Assembly: GCA_013397865.1 (NCBI GenBank) | Contig: VZTI01005310.1 | Span: forward strand, 1,163,394-1,227,393 | Reading direction: 5' to 3' | Length of the DNA stretch: 64,000 nt | Origin: Struthidea cinerea | Taxonomy: Eukaryota; Chordata; Aves; Passeriformes; Corcoracidae | Shown: one piece after another, positions 12,553-24,994 of the stretch | Numbering within the stretch: position 1 is the first letter of the stretch | How the letters are laid out: every line of letters begins with the position of its first letter | Made by a program: the position numbers and the translations under genes | The notes under the pieces: generated by a model | Database searches by the model: none | What the model saw: the letters and a program-made list of their open reading frames with translations, nothing else | What the model was told of the DNA's origin: nothing

Positions 12553-14578
12553 AAACACAATCATTTGTAACAACAAATGTGGGCTGGGCAAAATTCTAAG
12601 CACAATTCTCCATCATTTCTGAACAGATGCAGGGCTGCACATTCCAATGGTTGCAGGCAGAAGGGAGCAAATTCCTGGATGAAAGAGAGATTTTGGGTTG
12701 TTATTGTCAGCCCCGATTCCAGCTGTTCTGCTGGGAATAATCCATGAAGACCAAGGGACACCGATCACATTGTGGGGTTGATCCTGGAGATCCTTGCTGG
12801 TCTGAGGATGGCAGGATCAGGATCCTACCTGGAATATAAAATACTCCAAGTATTGGCAGGTTGAGGTGGCAAGGCAGGATGGAATATCCAAGTGCTTGAT
12901 GCTTGATTTCAGGTGTGGATTCCAGAGCTGGATTTTCCCAACTACTGGGCAAAAACACCTGCCTGAAGGGCTGGAATGAAGATGATGATGGTTGTTGTTG
13001 TTGTTATTATTGCTATACAGACACATGGATATGTTTCTACAAATCCACATCTGTGTCTGCAACCTGGCAACTCCCGAAGGAGCTAAGGAATTCCTCAGCC
13101 CTCTGTCCAGGCTGAGGCTTAAGAGGAAGCTGCTCCTTCCTTCAAACTCCCTGAGTTTCAGGCCTTTAGGGCCTTCATTTACGGCCTTTAGGGGATGCCT
13201 CCCACGTGGATCCACTTCCACCTGAGAGCAGGACACCGGGAACCGGATCAGGTGGCCTTGAGAGAGAAAAACAGGAGAGAGGAGATGAAATTTTTATAGA
13301 GCCATCCAGGTTTCAGTCAGGACAGGCAGTGGCTTTGCAGGATCACAGGGAATTACCACCAGTGGCCTTAACATCGTGATTTTGAGGAAAAGGAAAATAT
13401 ATTTATTATAGAGGAGGGCACTGTTCATCATCCACAAGTACAAGCGGATGAAATCTTATCGTAGGTTATTGTGATGGACAAAAGATCACCTTCTCTGTGC
13501 CCTGAGGAGGTGTTTTCCCAGTTAACCCTCCCCAGTTCCTCCTTTTTCCTGTTTTTTCATTCTCCTGACTTGCAATTACTTAATATCCACCCCCCAATTT
13601 CTAAGAACAATCGAGTTCCTTTCTAGGAAACAGCAATGGTATTCGAAGAATGAAGTGAAAATATCTCTGAATATCTCAAAGATGAGGCATCACTATTTTT
13701 CTTATCATTGCAACCCCTCCCTCTGGATTAGGGAGCCGAATTCAAGCTCAGAGCCCAGGTAACATTTCCTTCCCTTATCAGAATTGAGCTCCCCCTGGAA
13801 GGTGAATGGCTGGGGGGGAACATCAACAATTATCTGGGCAGATCTGCTGGTGAATAAACCCGGGAAAGACAAAGAACTCAGCATCTTCTGCCTCATCCAA
13901 ACAAATGAGCTCCAGCTGAAGATTTAAGCAATCAGATTTGCATAATGAACATGTTTATGCCACATTACAGTCACCTGCTTTACAAATTCAGAGACCATTT
14001 CCCCACCATTATCTGCTGTCAGGGCAGAAAGATGGAACATTTGGGTGAAAATAGTTTGCAAGGCAACGTGAATGCGTTTGGTTTTGTGCTTTTTAACATC
14101 TGATCCTCAAGGAGTTTTCCTTAATTGGGGGTTGAAAGTGTCGGATTAGTGCCTCAAGCTTTTGGGGATTTGGGCGGGGGATTTTTGGGCTGAATCCTCT
14201 TCCAGATTACTTAAACTGAGCACCTGCCTGCCTTCTGTATCTTCTAATAGTTCTGTTATTTTTCTGGTTTCCATAAGCTTTTCCCCACAGTTAATTCTTT
14301 TATTAGTATTATTTCCCAGCTTTATCTGTGCAAAAGTTTTAGAGTCCAGCACGGGTGCTTTGGCCCCATTTTAAGCAGATTTTCAAGAGCATAAAGAGGA
14401 GTTTAAACATTTGTATCCAAAAATCCTGCAAATCACGTGACGCTGGTTGGGCAGCCTGTCCAAACGCAGGGTTTTCAGGAGTTCCTGTGGGATATTTTTC
14501 CTTACAGGCCTAATTCATTTCTCTCTGACCTCCGGAAAGTGAGGGCACAAAATGTGCACTGCACCTCACATCTTCTTC
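12553..14578. other. Unique DNA, short simple repeat, no gene seen
   Basis: A short (GTT)n/(ATG)n tract lies at 12979-13012. At 13905-14110 the sequence is AT-rich, low in repeats and holds an octamer-like ATTTGCATA (13936 on). It looks like a candidate conserved non-coding stretch, but this cannot be tested here. No coding exon seen. Confidence 0.45.
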
Positions 14579-14583
14579 CCATG

Positions 14584-15174
14584 TGTCCTAGTTTGGACAA
14601 ATAAGAGGGAAATATCCTCTGATAGAAGTCAGGTTGCAACCACCCCTCCCCCCAGGTTCGGGAAAAAAAAAAATTTCCTCGAAGGAAAATGAAAGAGATA
14701 AAAGCTATTTATTTAACAAACACACAAGAGGGGAATAATAATGCTAAATAATGAGATCTCTCTCTCTGTGGAGAGAAAACCTGGGAAGATTTCAGAGCCC
14801 TTCTGTAGGTGCNNNNNNNNNNNNNNNNNNNNNNNNNNNNNNNNNNNNNNNNNNNNNNNNNNNNNNNNNNNNNNNNNNNNNNNNNNNNNAATCCTAGGAA
14901 AACAAGGTTCAACTCTCCGTCTCTCGCCGGAAAAAGAAATGCCGAAAGAAAAAAAAAGTTGACTGAAGGAAGAAAAAGAAACCAAGGGTACCGCTGAAGC
15001 TGAGGAGCGGATCTCCATGTCCTTGGAACAACTGCTTTGAAATGTTTTTTGTTTCTGTTCTGGTTTTTTCTTTTTTGTTTTCTGTCCTTCTCAGGCTCAG
15101 TTTAAAGACACAGAAAGGATTGGTGGGCATAAGGTAGCGATAGGGAATACACATTATAAAGTCACCCCAAGACA
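14584..15174 (-). mobile_element. Solo LTR, ERVL-type, with assembly gap
   Basis: Read on the minus strand, it starts TGTCTTGGGGTGACTTTATA (15174 inward) and ends CAAACTAGGACA (14584). It is flanked by a perfect 5-bp duplication, CCATG, at 14579-14583 and 15175-15179. A TTATAATG promoter-like motif sits about 15 bp inside the 5' edge, and an AATAAA signal lies at about 14708-14714. The span is 591 bp including 77 undetermined bases. The ending CAAACTAG(G/A)ACA is shared with the LTR at 37888-38484, which also has a 5-bp duplication. Length, edges and duplication support a complete solo LTR. Confidence 0.85.
14813..14889. other. Assembly gap (77 N)
   Basis: Undetermined bases inside the LTR. 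The flanks contain AAAAAGAAA-rich and GA-rich stretches that may have hindered sequencing. The gap length may be nominal. Confidence 1.
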
Positions 15175-15179
15175 CCATG

Positions 15180-17724
15180 CTTTGTTCACTTCCTGAAGGG
15201 GAGGTTTTCATGCTAAAAGTTTTCAATTATAACTCCCGCCATATACATTTTCATCAATTGGATGATGCGTCTGTAATTCACTGGAAATTAACGAGCAGTT
15301 AAGTGCAAATTGGGGCTTCTGTGGGTTGGTGACCGAAATGAAAAGTGAAATGACTTCATTTCTTGTCCAGGTGTTGGATCCTCACCTCTTTCCAATATTT
15401 AACATTTTAGTCTTTTTTTTTTTTTTTTTTTAACAAAACCCCCAAAACTAAAACCCCATGGAGACAGAAAAAGAAAGGAACTCCCTCAAACAAAAACTGC
15501 CATAATTTATGCAAATGATTGCATTTCCCCCTGGATATTTGCCCTTCCCTTCGGGCACGTCTGAATGCTGGTTTGGTGTTCTCTCTTCCCTCTCCCTCCT
15601 GCTTTCTGCACTTTTCAGGATTTTCTAATAATCCCCCAAATAATTTTCCAATTCAGCTGAGGGTCAGGGACTGGATTTGTTTCCCTTACTTTTTGTTGCA
15701 CTGGCTGGAAGTAGAAATCCAAGGGACAAAGCCAGTCCTGCTGCCTTTTCCAAGCTCCTTGTGCAAAATAATGAAGAGCACACAAAAAAAACTACTCCTG
15801 GAGGAATAAATCTTAATATCAGTGTTAGAATCTAATGTGGGATCTATAGAACAGAAATTCTGCGGTGTGAGGGACCAGAGTGTCTGATTCACCCCAAATG
15901 TGGGAAGTTAAAATGTCCAGGCTCTAAATGAAGGACAAATTCTGCTCCCAAATCCTCAGTATCTAATGGACAATCCCTAACACAGTCCCAGGGACTGAAG
16001 TTGACTGATTTATTCTGATTTTATGATGTTACAGTTTTTAAACTCGATGTAAAGGACAAATTTAGCATCCAGGGGTTTTTTAATCTCCTTTTTGCAGAGT
16101 GGAGGTGACAGTGTCAGATTTTATGAAGTGCAGCCTCTTCCACCCTGGGTTTGTAGTGATTTATGCACTGGGTTTATTTTCTTTTACACATCTTCCCTTG
16201 TGTCTCCCCCTTTTATTTTTTTTTTCTCTTGCAGCACAACGCCAATTCCTACACTTGTGATGTATTTTCTTGCGCAGTGCCTTACAATAAAATGCAGTGT
16301 TGTTAAAAAGGAAGAAAATAAATACAACTGGGCAGTGTGAGCAGAGGTGTTGGCACCATTTGGTTCTTATCTAGGGTGAAGGTGTCAAACGCCACAACTC
16401 AAATTTTAATTTATCAGAGACGAGCTTTGCCATCGCCCCTGCTGCATCTGGGATGGGCTGGTTTTTTGGGAAGGACTGGGCCTCTCTGTGTTCGGGCAAC
16501 CTCTGATGCTGCAGCCTGACCTGTGTTTGGTTGTTCCATTGTCTTAGAAATAATAAATAAGATGGAATTGATATTTCATGTATTATTTTCCAAACTAATG
16601 TTGATCTTACAAGGCTAGGAAAGACTTGAGACAACTTTTTACACCAGAATCCCAAACTATTTATGGATTCAAGTACCCCATCCTTTAAACTCTCTGGGTT
16701 TTAAGTTGGTTGTTCATTTCCATGAAACTTTTGAGGTGAAATCACCCCGCTGAACTCCAGGCAGCTGAGGCTTGGCATCCAGCCAAAGAGTGAAGCATCC
16801 CAGAAGGAAAATGTTTTTCAGCCTTACAAATCTCTGCTGGTTCACTGTAGCTCTAATTACAGGCTCCCATTAGGACAACTTCCCACAGTGAGAAGTGAGA
16901 AAAAAACCCCACAAAAATTGGAATTTATACAAAGATAAGGCAAGTGATTGCAGCCTATAAAGCCACCAATTATGCAAGATTTGCTTGTTGGGTGTTTGAA
17001 CTGTTACCACGGAATAAAGTCCAGGTTTCCAGGCACTCTGGCATCATCTGGTGTGAGGGAACAAATGGGAAGCTCTAAACACACAGCGAGGCACTGCAGC
17101 TCCACGGCCCCGACTGGAAGCGTTTAATTGCCACTGACAGTTCTGGCCAATTAAACCCCTGCAATAATGATCACTTCAGCAAAAATTACTGGATCTTTTA
17201 TCCAGTAATAGAGAGCCACAGCTCCTAACTGGAATATGGTTCCAGTGAAATCTCTTCTCTCTCCATCCCTTGAACCAGCATTGGGGATCAGAGGGATCCA
17301 GGGGTTATGGACTTTGCTGGGGACCTTTGAGGAAGGCACTGGGGGTATTGCAGGGCAGGAGAATGGTGGTGGAATCTGTGTTAGAGTGTGTTTAAAGTGA
17401 AGAAAATATTGCTGCTCCTCTCCTGCTGGCCCTCCACACGTGTATCTGTATTTTCACGTGTATCTGTATTTTCATGGCCTTTTGCACCTCTGAGTGTGGG
17501 TTAATGAGACAGCCTGGGCTCCTTCTTCAAAGGGAATTACTGGCCTGATGTCACCCTGGTGATTTCTGGGCAGGAAGATATTCTCTCCCTGCCATATAAA
17601 CTCTGTTTATTCCTAGTTTCCAGTGCTGTACTGTGTAGATGAACCTTTTTTAATCCCTTAAACCCATATGTGCTTCAGTGCCTTTACATATAAATTCACA
17701 GGTTCAGGGCGGGATCGTCAGGGT
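15180..17724. other. Unique DNA with poly-T tract, no coding gene seen
   Basis: Poly-T occupies about 15413-15431. A strong acceptor-like polypyrimidine tract ending in CAG at 16234 is followed 52 bp later by AATAAA (16286-16291), which could be a tiny terminal exon of a non-coding RNA or chance. A direct duplication of CACGTGTATCTGTATTTT lies at 17437-17474. No coding exon recognised. Confidence 0.45.
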
Positions 17725-17802
17725 GTCTGTGCAGGGCCAGGACTGGAACTGGATGATCCTGGTGGGTTCCTTCCCACTCAGGATATTCCATAATTCTATA
17801 TG
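17725..17802 (+). repeat. CR1 LINE 3' tip
   Basis: Short sense CR1 tip with GGAACTGGATGATCCTGGTGGG, TTCCTTCCCACTCAGGATATT and CCATAATTCTAT, the expected order of the terminal 60 bp. Heavily truncated. Confidence 0.8.
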
Positions 17803-18165
17803 AAAATTAGATTATAATTCTTGCTTCGTGTACTCTAATCCCTGTAAGGAAATCACAGCAGTGTGGTACTCAAAACTCATTTTATACATCTTTTACATGA
17901 AAGCACCGAGAAAAACTCTTGATCAGCCTCAGGTTCTGCCTTTCTTGCCTTGCGGTGCCTCTCGAGTGTTTCTCAGCTGTTGGATGCAGAAAAGCCTCAG
18001 GGAGGGGATGAGCTCAGCCCCCCAGTCCCTCTGCCCTCCCTCACCAGTTCTGCCCAGTTCCCCTCCCGGTATCTCACCAGTGGTGGGACGGGAGTGACTG
18101 AGCTTCAGAATCGCCTGGTGCAGGTAACAAGGGAGCCCAGAGGGAGAAAATAAACTGGAAATGGA

Positions 18166-18235
18166 ATTGTAGAATCATCCGGGGCCATCAAGTCCAACCA
18201 TTAACCCAGTCACTCTGCAAGTTCTCGGGACACTG
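18166..18235 (-). repeat. CR1 LINE fragment (divergent subfamily)
   Basis: Antisense: GTAGAATCATCCGGGGCCAT, then CAAGTCCAACCATTAACCCAG. This CAACC(A/G)TTAACCCAGCACT-type wording differs from the GC-rich CR1 copies nearby and points to another CR1 subfamily. The far edge fades out. Confidence 0.72.
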
Positions 18236-18811
18236 GGATCCCTGCTGGAAAAGAGGCCCAGCACCACCCGCTGAGCACAATCTCAGTGGGTCGGGGACTT
18301 GTGCCCCTTGCCTGACACACCCTCTGGTTTTGTGGGATTTCATGGTGTTGGTTGGTACGGGAAATGCTGTGTGTTTTCACTTTTATGTGTCCCTGTGAGG
18401 TTTTTATTCTTTGGATTTCAATTTTAAGCTCTCTTCCTTTACAATTCATCCCTCATCCCTTTTAAAGTGATACAGGATAATTTAATCAAGCAGTCTCTAG
18501 AATAATTGGTAAGTTATGCTAATTTTTGGAGATTAAATTTTCTCTCTTTTTTGGCTCGTGAAATAATGTGCTCTTAACTCAGGAGAAATTTGCTCCTTTT
18601 TTTTATGGGGAGTTGGAATTGTTTCTTTAATACATTACAAGCCCATCAGGAAAGGATCACAGGGACTGTGAGCAGAGGGAACGGACACTGCACCAGCTGG
18701 AGCTGCAGCTTTTTGTGCCTGTCAGGAAAATCCTGAGTGGGAATGGGGTTTAACAGGAGGAGTTCAGGCCAGCCTGAAGTCTGGATTCAGAGGAAGGCAC
18801 CGCTCTTCTCA

Positions 18812-18984
18812 TGGAATCATGAGCCATGGAACGGGTTGGGTTGGAAGGGACATCAAAGTTCATGTAATTGCCACCCCTGCCATGGGCAGGGACACCTCCC
18901 ACTGTCCCAGGCTGCTCCAGCCCGGCCTTGGGCACTTCCAGGGATCCAGGGGCAGCCACAGCTGCTCTGGGCACCCTGTGCCGG
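18812..18984 (-). repeat. CR1 LINE 3' fragment
   Basis: Antisense copy with GGGTTGGGTTGGAAGGGACA, GCCATGGGCAGGGACACCTC, CCACTGTCCCAGGCTGCTCC and TCCAGGGATCCAGGGGCAGC. It stops abruptly after GCTGCTCTGGGCACC, its 5' truncation point. Confidence 0.93.
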
Positions 18985-21312
18985 TGCCTGTTAGGACAAT
19001 TTAAGGCTCCTCACTCTTCAAATATCTCACAGTTGTCACTGGTGATGCTACAGATGTGTTCATTTGTAGGCTCTGGGCTACAGCACCAGGCTGGAACTTG
19101 CAAATCCCACATTTCCTGAGGCCTTTGGAATGGTCTTTGCCTCTCACTCAGCTGCTTTTATCAGGGATATGAACTGGGGCAATGACACTGGTTTGAGTTT
19201 GAGGGATTTGAAATCAGCTGCTAGAAAGAAACAACACAAAAAAGGAAACAACACAAAAAAAGAACACAAAAAAGAAACAACTCTAAACCTCATGGTGTGG
19301 TCTGTTGGGCTTTCCCACATTGCTCAGAGACACATGTAGGGGTTTTTTTCCTTTATGTGGCATTTCTGTCAGCACCAGGAACTTCTCACAGCAAGATTTC
19401 GAGCCCCAGCAAGAGCCACATCAAAGCTCTGCTTCAGAGCATCAGCTGCACTGCTGGTGCAGGTAAAAACGCCTGTGCAAGGCAAGGCACCTGCTAATAG
19501 GGCCTTAAAATAACTCCGTGCTCCCAAGCCCTGCAGGCAGTGTGGGTTTAGCTTTATTTTGCTCTCCAGCATCAGGCTGCATCCCTAATTGCTCAGCACA
19601 GGAGCCACGAGGTGCTGTCAGCCAGGGCAGAGCCTGAGCTTCTCCTCTGCTCTCGAGTTATTTATTCTGGAGCTGTGTGAAGAGAGAGCTTGTCAGGGCT
19701 GCGCTTGTAGGCCTGCAGGAACACTTGTACCTTTTAATAAACAAGCTTCCCTAGGAGTGCTCAGAGAGACATCAGCTCAGATTCCCGTGATAAACAATAT
19801 GAAGAAGCCCTTAATAACACTTGACTTACAGCAGAATTCCTTGTAAAGCCAAATGAATTTCTTTGCCTGGGGTGCAACACTGAGAGGAAATTATGAGAAC
19901 AAGGACATGAGAAGTTTTTACACTTTCCAGTGTGCTGCTTTTTTTTTTTTCCCTGTGAAATGCTTGTTAGGTTGGTGGCAACAATTAAGGCAAAGAGGAG
20001 ACACGAGCCTGCAAGCCCAGGCTGGCTGAATAAACAGAGTTTGGAGCCTGAGCACGTGCTGGGAGTCAGCATTCAGAGCTGAATGTGAGAGCAGCCCCTG
20101 GGGAGCTCTGAACAGGGACAGGACTGTCCCAGTGACACCTCCGGGGTCGGGCTGGGGGGGTGTTGCTCAGACACCTCTCTCCCAGTACCCTCTTTTTTAT
20201 TTTTTCCCCTTTTTCCCCTATTTTGTTTGCCTGCAGATTACAAAAATCCATGGGAATACCAAACCTTTCACTGGCCATCCATCCTTATTCTGTCTATGAT
20301 CCCTAAGGAATAAAATGGAAAAAAACAGACATTAATTCAACACCTAATTCCATTTCTGGTGGAAACTTGAATCTGTTTGGTTGTTTGGCTGTTGGGAGGA
20401 GGCTCAGTGATGCCCATACATCCCTTTGGGGGTCACTGTCCCCTCCTGCTCTTTTCCAGCGTGGCATTGACTCCGTTCCCTGTCCCGGCGCCCTGCTGGC
20501 CCAGGGACAGCTCAGTGTCCTCTCCCTCACTGCCACGCCTGTGTCTTTCCAGGGAAAAAACACCTTCCCTTCCTGTGGGAGGGAAGAAAGGCTGATGCTC
20601 AGCCAGGGCTGGAGCTGCTGTTTTCCCTGACCTCTTTTCCCCTTGGCACAAATGGAATCGAGATGATCCTTTGCACTCCACAGCCTCAATTCCCGCTCAG
20701 CAGGGCAGGGGACGGGAGATGGAATCTGGGGTTTTACCTGTGGGTCACGAGAGCAGCTTGGGCTGCCAGGGAGGGGCATCAAAACTTGAATGGTTCCTTC
20801 AGTATCCTGAGAGAAATGGGATGGTTCGGCCCATTTCAGGCCCGCTTCTCTTCCAGGGCTTGCAGAGCACTCCAGGTGTCTTTGCTACTTCACTCACCTG
20901 AATTGGCTTCAAGGCTCATCACTTTTGTACCTTCCATGGAAATTGAACTGAAAGAATTGAAAATTGTATTGAAAGAAATGAAAACAAAACACTGTAAATT
21001 CAAAATTCTGCTTTTGGTTCCTGAAAAATCCAGCGCAGTGTTATCACTCACATTAGGGCTGTAATTTTGTATATGGGGTAATTTGCATCCATTCTGCTGA
21101 GTTTATAATGGGATTTTTTTTAAATTTATGGATATTTCTGTGTGCTTTAAATCAGTTTGGCATTGCTGGAGGGGTAAAAAGGAGCATTGGCACAAATTAT
21201 AATCTTCCCTGTTGGTTTTTTCTTTTTAAATTTTCACCTAATTATGTCCCTATTTGTTAAATAATTATGGATTAGCAGGGATTGATTACAGGTGCTTCAC
21301 TTTGCTTAATAA
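18985..21312. other. Unique DNA with A-rich tract, no gene seen
   Basis: An A-rich low-complexity tract of repeated AACAACACAAAAAA and AGAACACAAAA units lies at 19224-19281. Frames of 133 codons (20663-21064) and 159 codons (20303-20782, minus strand) are open, but no domain is visible and there is no supporting exon structure. Confidence 0.5.
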
Positions 21313-21393
21313 AACCAGGGATAGCTTCCACTATCCCAGGTTGCTCCACGCCCCATCCAACCTGACCTTGGACACTTCCAGGGGTGGGACAAC
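21313..21393 (-). repeat. CR1 LINE internal 3' fragment
   Basis: Antisense: AGCTTCCACTATCCCAGGTTG, then CTCCACGCCCCATCCAACCTGA and CCTTGGACACTTCCAGGG. Both the terminal tip and the upstream part are missing. Confidence 0.82.
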
Positions 21394-23507
21394 CTGTCCT
21401 GGTCTGGTTTAGTCCTGAGTTACTTGACTTGACCTCCTCCAGTCAGATCATCTTTGAAATTCCTGCAGATTTGCATTGCTTGTGGGATAACTGGAAAAAA
21501 ACCCAGCTGGAACAGGAGCCCCCACACCAGAGATGCACCTGGGGCTGCTTTACCTGGCACAGGTTGAAAAACAGTGAGGAAAAATGAGGCTGTTTGTGGC
21601 CATCTGATCAGATTTCAGAGTAAAAAATGGGACAGCTGCAAAATTCAAGGTGTTCTGATGTTTGGGATTCACTGGAATTCAAATAAATCCCTTTAAAGCC
21701 TTTTCCAAAGATCAACAAACTCAAGGAGTTCACACAAGGTGGAACCAGATGATTCTGGCTCCCATGGCTGTTTTAATCTGCTGGCACTGTCACAGCTCTG
21801 TGGAAATTCTGAAATTCCAGGATATTTGGAATTTTGGGCAGAGCAAAGGCACTCCTGTATTAAGTTTTGGAACCAGGTGAAACAATTGATGTCAAAGGAT
21901 GTCCAGAGGTTTTTGGGCCACTGTTTTCTCTGTTTTTTACATGAAATTTTGTGCCATGCAAAGTGCAATTATTGTTGGCGTTTTATTGCTGCCTGTGACT
22001 GCCCGGTTCTCCCTGGGTGCCAGGTTGGTCTGTAAAGCTCTGCCAGCACAAACCCAAGCCCAGCTTCCTGCACAGCCCTTCTAAGCCTGACTTCAAGACC
22101 CAGTTTATCAGTGCTGAGCTCCCTTTGTTTTGCACACAGCCTCACCCCGGACTTATCCCACCGCTTACAGTGCAAGGCCCATCTATTTTGCCATCCAGTT
22201 GCTCGTGAATAAATAACCTGACTCGTTGTCTCCTCAGCAGCTGCTTTTCTTCCCTTCCTCCTGCCAGTGGTGCAGAAAGTCACCACGATTTGCATATGAA
22301 ACACCAGCTCCGAGTCCCACTGAGTCCCATTTGTGCACCCCGGGCCAGTGCACGGGGAATAATGAACTTCCAAGTGCTGCTCCTGGACCTCCGTGGGGCT
22401 GGGAGCCCGTCTGGATGCGGCTCGGGTGGTGATCTATGGAAATTGTTGTTTTCCTACCCAGATTTAGTGGAAATTCAAGCACCCAGCGCGTCCCTGCCCT
22501 CTGGAACTGTCCAGCTGAGCATTTCACAGCCCGGCTGTCATCGTGGAAACTGCTGGAATACCGTCCCACTCCAAATTCGGCACCTCTTGGGATGGGAGGC
22601 GACGCACGGAATGAAATGAGGGATGAGGCGTGCGTTTGGGGGTGGTAATTGTCTGTTTGTTAGAGGAAGGATGCCTTGCAAATGTGTCTTCTCCCATCCC
22701 TCTGACTGTTTTTTCTGCAGGGCGTGGAGGTCTCTGATGAAAGAAAGAGGAAAAAATAAAAGCAAAAATGTGGCTTTGGAGTGGTGGAAAATAGAGGAGG
22801 CTGAGACATGGGGAAAAAACCCAAACAACAATGAAAAGCAATCCAAAAATCCCCCCCAAAACCAACATAAATGTAACAATAATAAAGATAATGATAATAC
22901 AATAATAATAGTGACAACGATGATACTACTACTTCTACTACTGCTACTACTAAATAAAAACAAAACCAAAAAAGGACTCAAATAACAGATGAGGACTGCA
23001 TCCCTCCACCTGCAGTGTCTTGTTTCATCCACCTGTGAAATCCAGGTCTGTGCCCAGTGCTGGAATTCAGGACAGAAGAGTCTCGGTTAAGGCATCCCAC
23101 GCTCATGTGCTGTAGAAATGCTTTATTTTGCTGTTTTCGGTTCCAGTTTATTTTCGATGTGGAATTCAGAGCCCTGTTCTGTCGCTCTTCTGCCTGGTTG
23201 TCATCCCGTGCCCCGAGCCCTGCGCGCAGGGCAGGGTGTTAAATGGCTTGATAGAATCACGGCATTCTTTTGATGGCTGTAATTTGTAAATCAATTAGCT
23301 AAATCAGGAGATAAAAAGCTGAACTGGCAGCAGAGGCGAGTTGGGGGTTTTGCTATTCCTTTTTCTAAACAGAGACCCAGATTTGCCAACACCAGTGGCA
23401 AATCCTGGAAGCTGCTCCCAGGGTGGGAAGCACAAGGGGTTGAGGATGAGACAGCTGCACCCGGAAACTCAGTTTGGTTAAATCGCCCGTTTTTAGGAGT
23501 CCACACA
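21394..23507. other. Unique DNA with triplet-rich tract, no gene seen
   Basis: Interrupted (AAT)n, (GAT)n and (ACT)n runs at about 22866-22962 explain the repetitive S, L or N-rich open frames on both strands (for example 22538-23032, minus strand). No coding exon recognised. Confidence 0.5.
22866..22962. repeat. Degenerate trinucleotide tract
   Basis: Consecutive AATAATAAAGATAATGATAA, AATAATAATAGTGACAACGA and TGATACTACTACTTCTACTA runs: a mixed AAT/GAT/ACT microsatellite that has decayed by point changes. Confidence 0.88.
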
Positions 23508-23628
23508 AATTCCAGGCCAGGCTGGACCTGACTTGGAGCATCCTGGATTAGTGGAAGGTTCCCTGCCCATGGCACTGGATGGGATTTAAGGTTCCTCCCA
23601 ACCCAGTCCAGTCTGGGACTCTGATTCT
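23508..23628 (+). repeat. CR1 LINE 3' fragment
   Basis: Sense copy: CCAGGCCAGGCTGGACCTGA, GAGCATCCTGGATTAGTGGA, TTCCCTGCCCATGGCACTGG, then GGTTCCTCCCAACCCAGTCC, ending ACTCTGATTCT. Moderately diverged. Confidence 0.88.
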
Positions 23629-24505
23629 AAACGAGGCAGCTCGTTTGAAAAATCCCAATAAAATCCTCAATCAGGTATCCACAAGAAGATGAAGAAGAGC
23701 ACAGCAAAAGTTTTCTGAAGGAGGTCTGAAAGGCAGAAATCAGAACTCTGCTGTTTACTCCTTCTGCTTTATCCTTCCCCCTGGAGTTCCTTTTTTGCTT
23801 TTCCTTATGGTTCAGTGCTTCCTGCAACTAATTCTGCCTCCTTCATAAGCAAATTCGTGTTGAATGAAGCATTTCCACAAGAGCAGTTTAAACCCCGACA
23901 ATGGGCTAAAAAGTGCAGCTTTCCCTTCAGTTGCTAATTCATCTGTTGCTAATTAGAGGAAGGACCAGATCAAACATTTGTTTTGCTTTGCAACTCCGAG
24001 ACACCTGTTGGTAAAAGCAATTAGAGTTTTAGTTCAATAAAACAGCCTCTGGTTTGTTTATGCAGAGATTTGATGTGGGTACATTACTGGAAGTCCATCC
24101 ACATGAATGAAGCCCAAATGGTGTGGGGCAGGGGAATCCAATTTCTTTTGTCTCAGCCAAAAAACCCATGCTGCTCTAATTAAAAATCTGCATGGAATAT
24201 TTATAACAGAGGAGAAAAAGCAAAACTCCCCACAGTGAGTCTGCCAGAAATAATGAGAGCAGAGTGGAAATCCTCTGAGTGAGGGAATCATAAACTTTTC
24301 TGTAATGTTTGTCTTTGTTTTCCCAGCTCTGAGGGTCTAAATGACAGTTTGGATAAAATATATATGGTGTTATTAAAAAATAAATCCAGTTCAGTGCTGA
24401 AACTACCAGATGAAATCATGTTGCTTACGTTATGAAGGAGGTCAGGAGATGCTGTAATGTTGCTTTACTGGTGTAAAATGGGAACAAAGGCCTCTGATAG
24501 GCAGA
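23629..24505. other. Unique DNA, no gene seen
   Basis: No repeat or coding exon recognised. AT-rich, with short domain-free open frames. Confidence 0.5.
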
Positions 24506-24640
24506 GTCAGAGAATCCCGGAATGGTTTGGGTTGGACAGAACCTTGAATCCCATCCAGTCCCACTCCTGCCATGGGCAGGGACAGTTTCCACTACCCTAG
24601 GTTGCTCCAAGCCCTGTCCAACCTGGCCTTGACCCTCGTG
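24506..24640 (-). repeat. CR1 LINE 3' fragment
   Basis: Antisense: AGAGAATCCCGGAATGGTTT, GGGTTGGACAGAACCTTGAA, TGCCATGGGCAGGGACAGTT, CCCTAGGTTGCTCCAAGCCC. It ends near CAACCTGGCCTTGACC. Confidence 0.9.
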
Positions 24641-24913
24641 GCTGACTGGAATAAAGTTTCCTGTTCCTCACAAAGCTCAAAATGCCTCTCAGGGTGTTTT
24701 TTATGAGTGGATTTTGAAGGACTTGCCATCATTGCTCCCATCCTGCAGATCTGTGGGGACGTGGAAATGTGAATTGTCCTACGGGGTCACCAACAGACAG
24801 TGCTGGAGCCAGAAGGACACAGAAATCCCTGGATCACTGCTCCCTGCTCTGCTCTGAGGGTGGTTCCTGTCCTTGGGTTGCTCTGGGGGTTTCATGAACC
24901 CTGCTGGAATTCA

Positions 24914-24994
24914 CAAATATCCTCAGAATGGACCAAAATATCCTCAAAATGGACCAAATACACTCAGAATGACCCAAATATCCCCAGAATGGCC
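24914..24994 (+). repeat. 20-21 bp tandem repeat, 4 copies
   Basis: Units resemble CAAATATCCTCAGAATGGAC. The second has an extra A, the third reads CAAATACACTCAGAATGACC and the fourth has CCCC in the middle. Confidence 0.88.

Noticed and set aside
14579..15019. LTR right edge at the first CCATG (15015)
   Set aside because: That edge would not end in CA. The CCATG at 15175 follows CCCCAAGACA and gives proper TG/CA termini.
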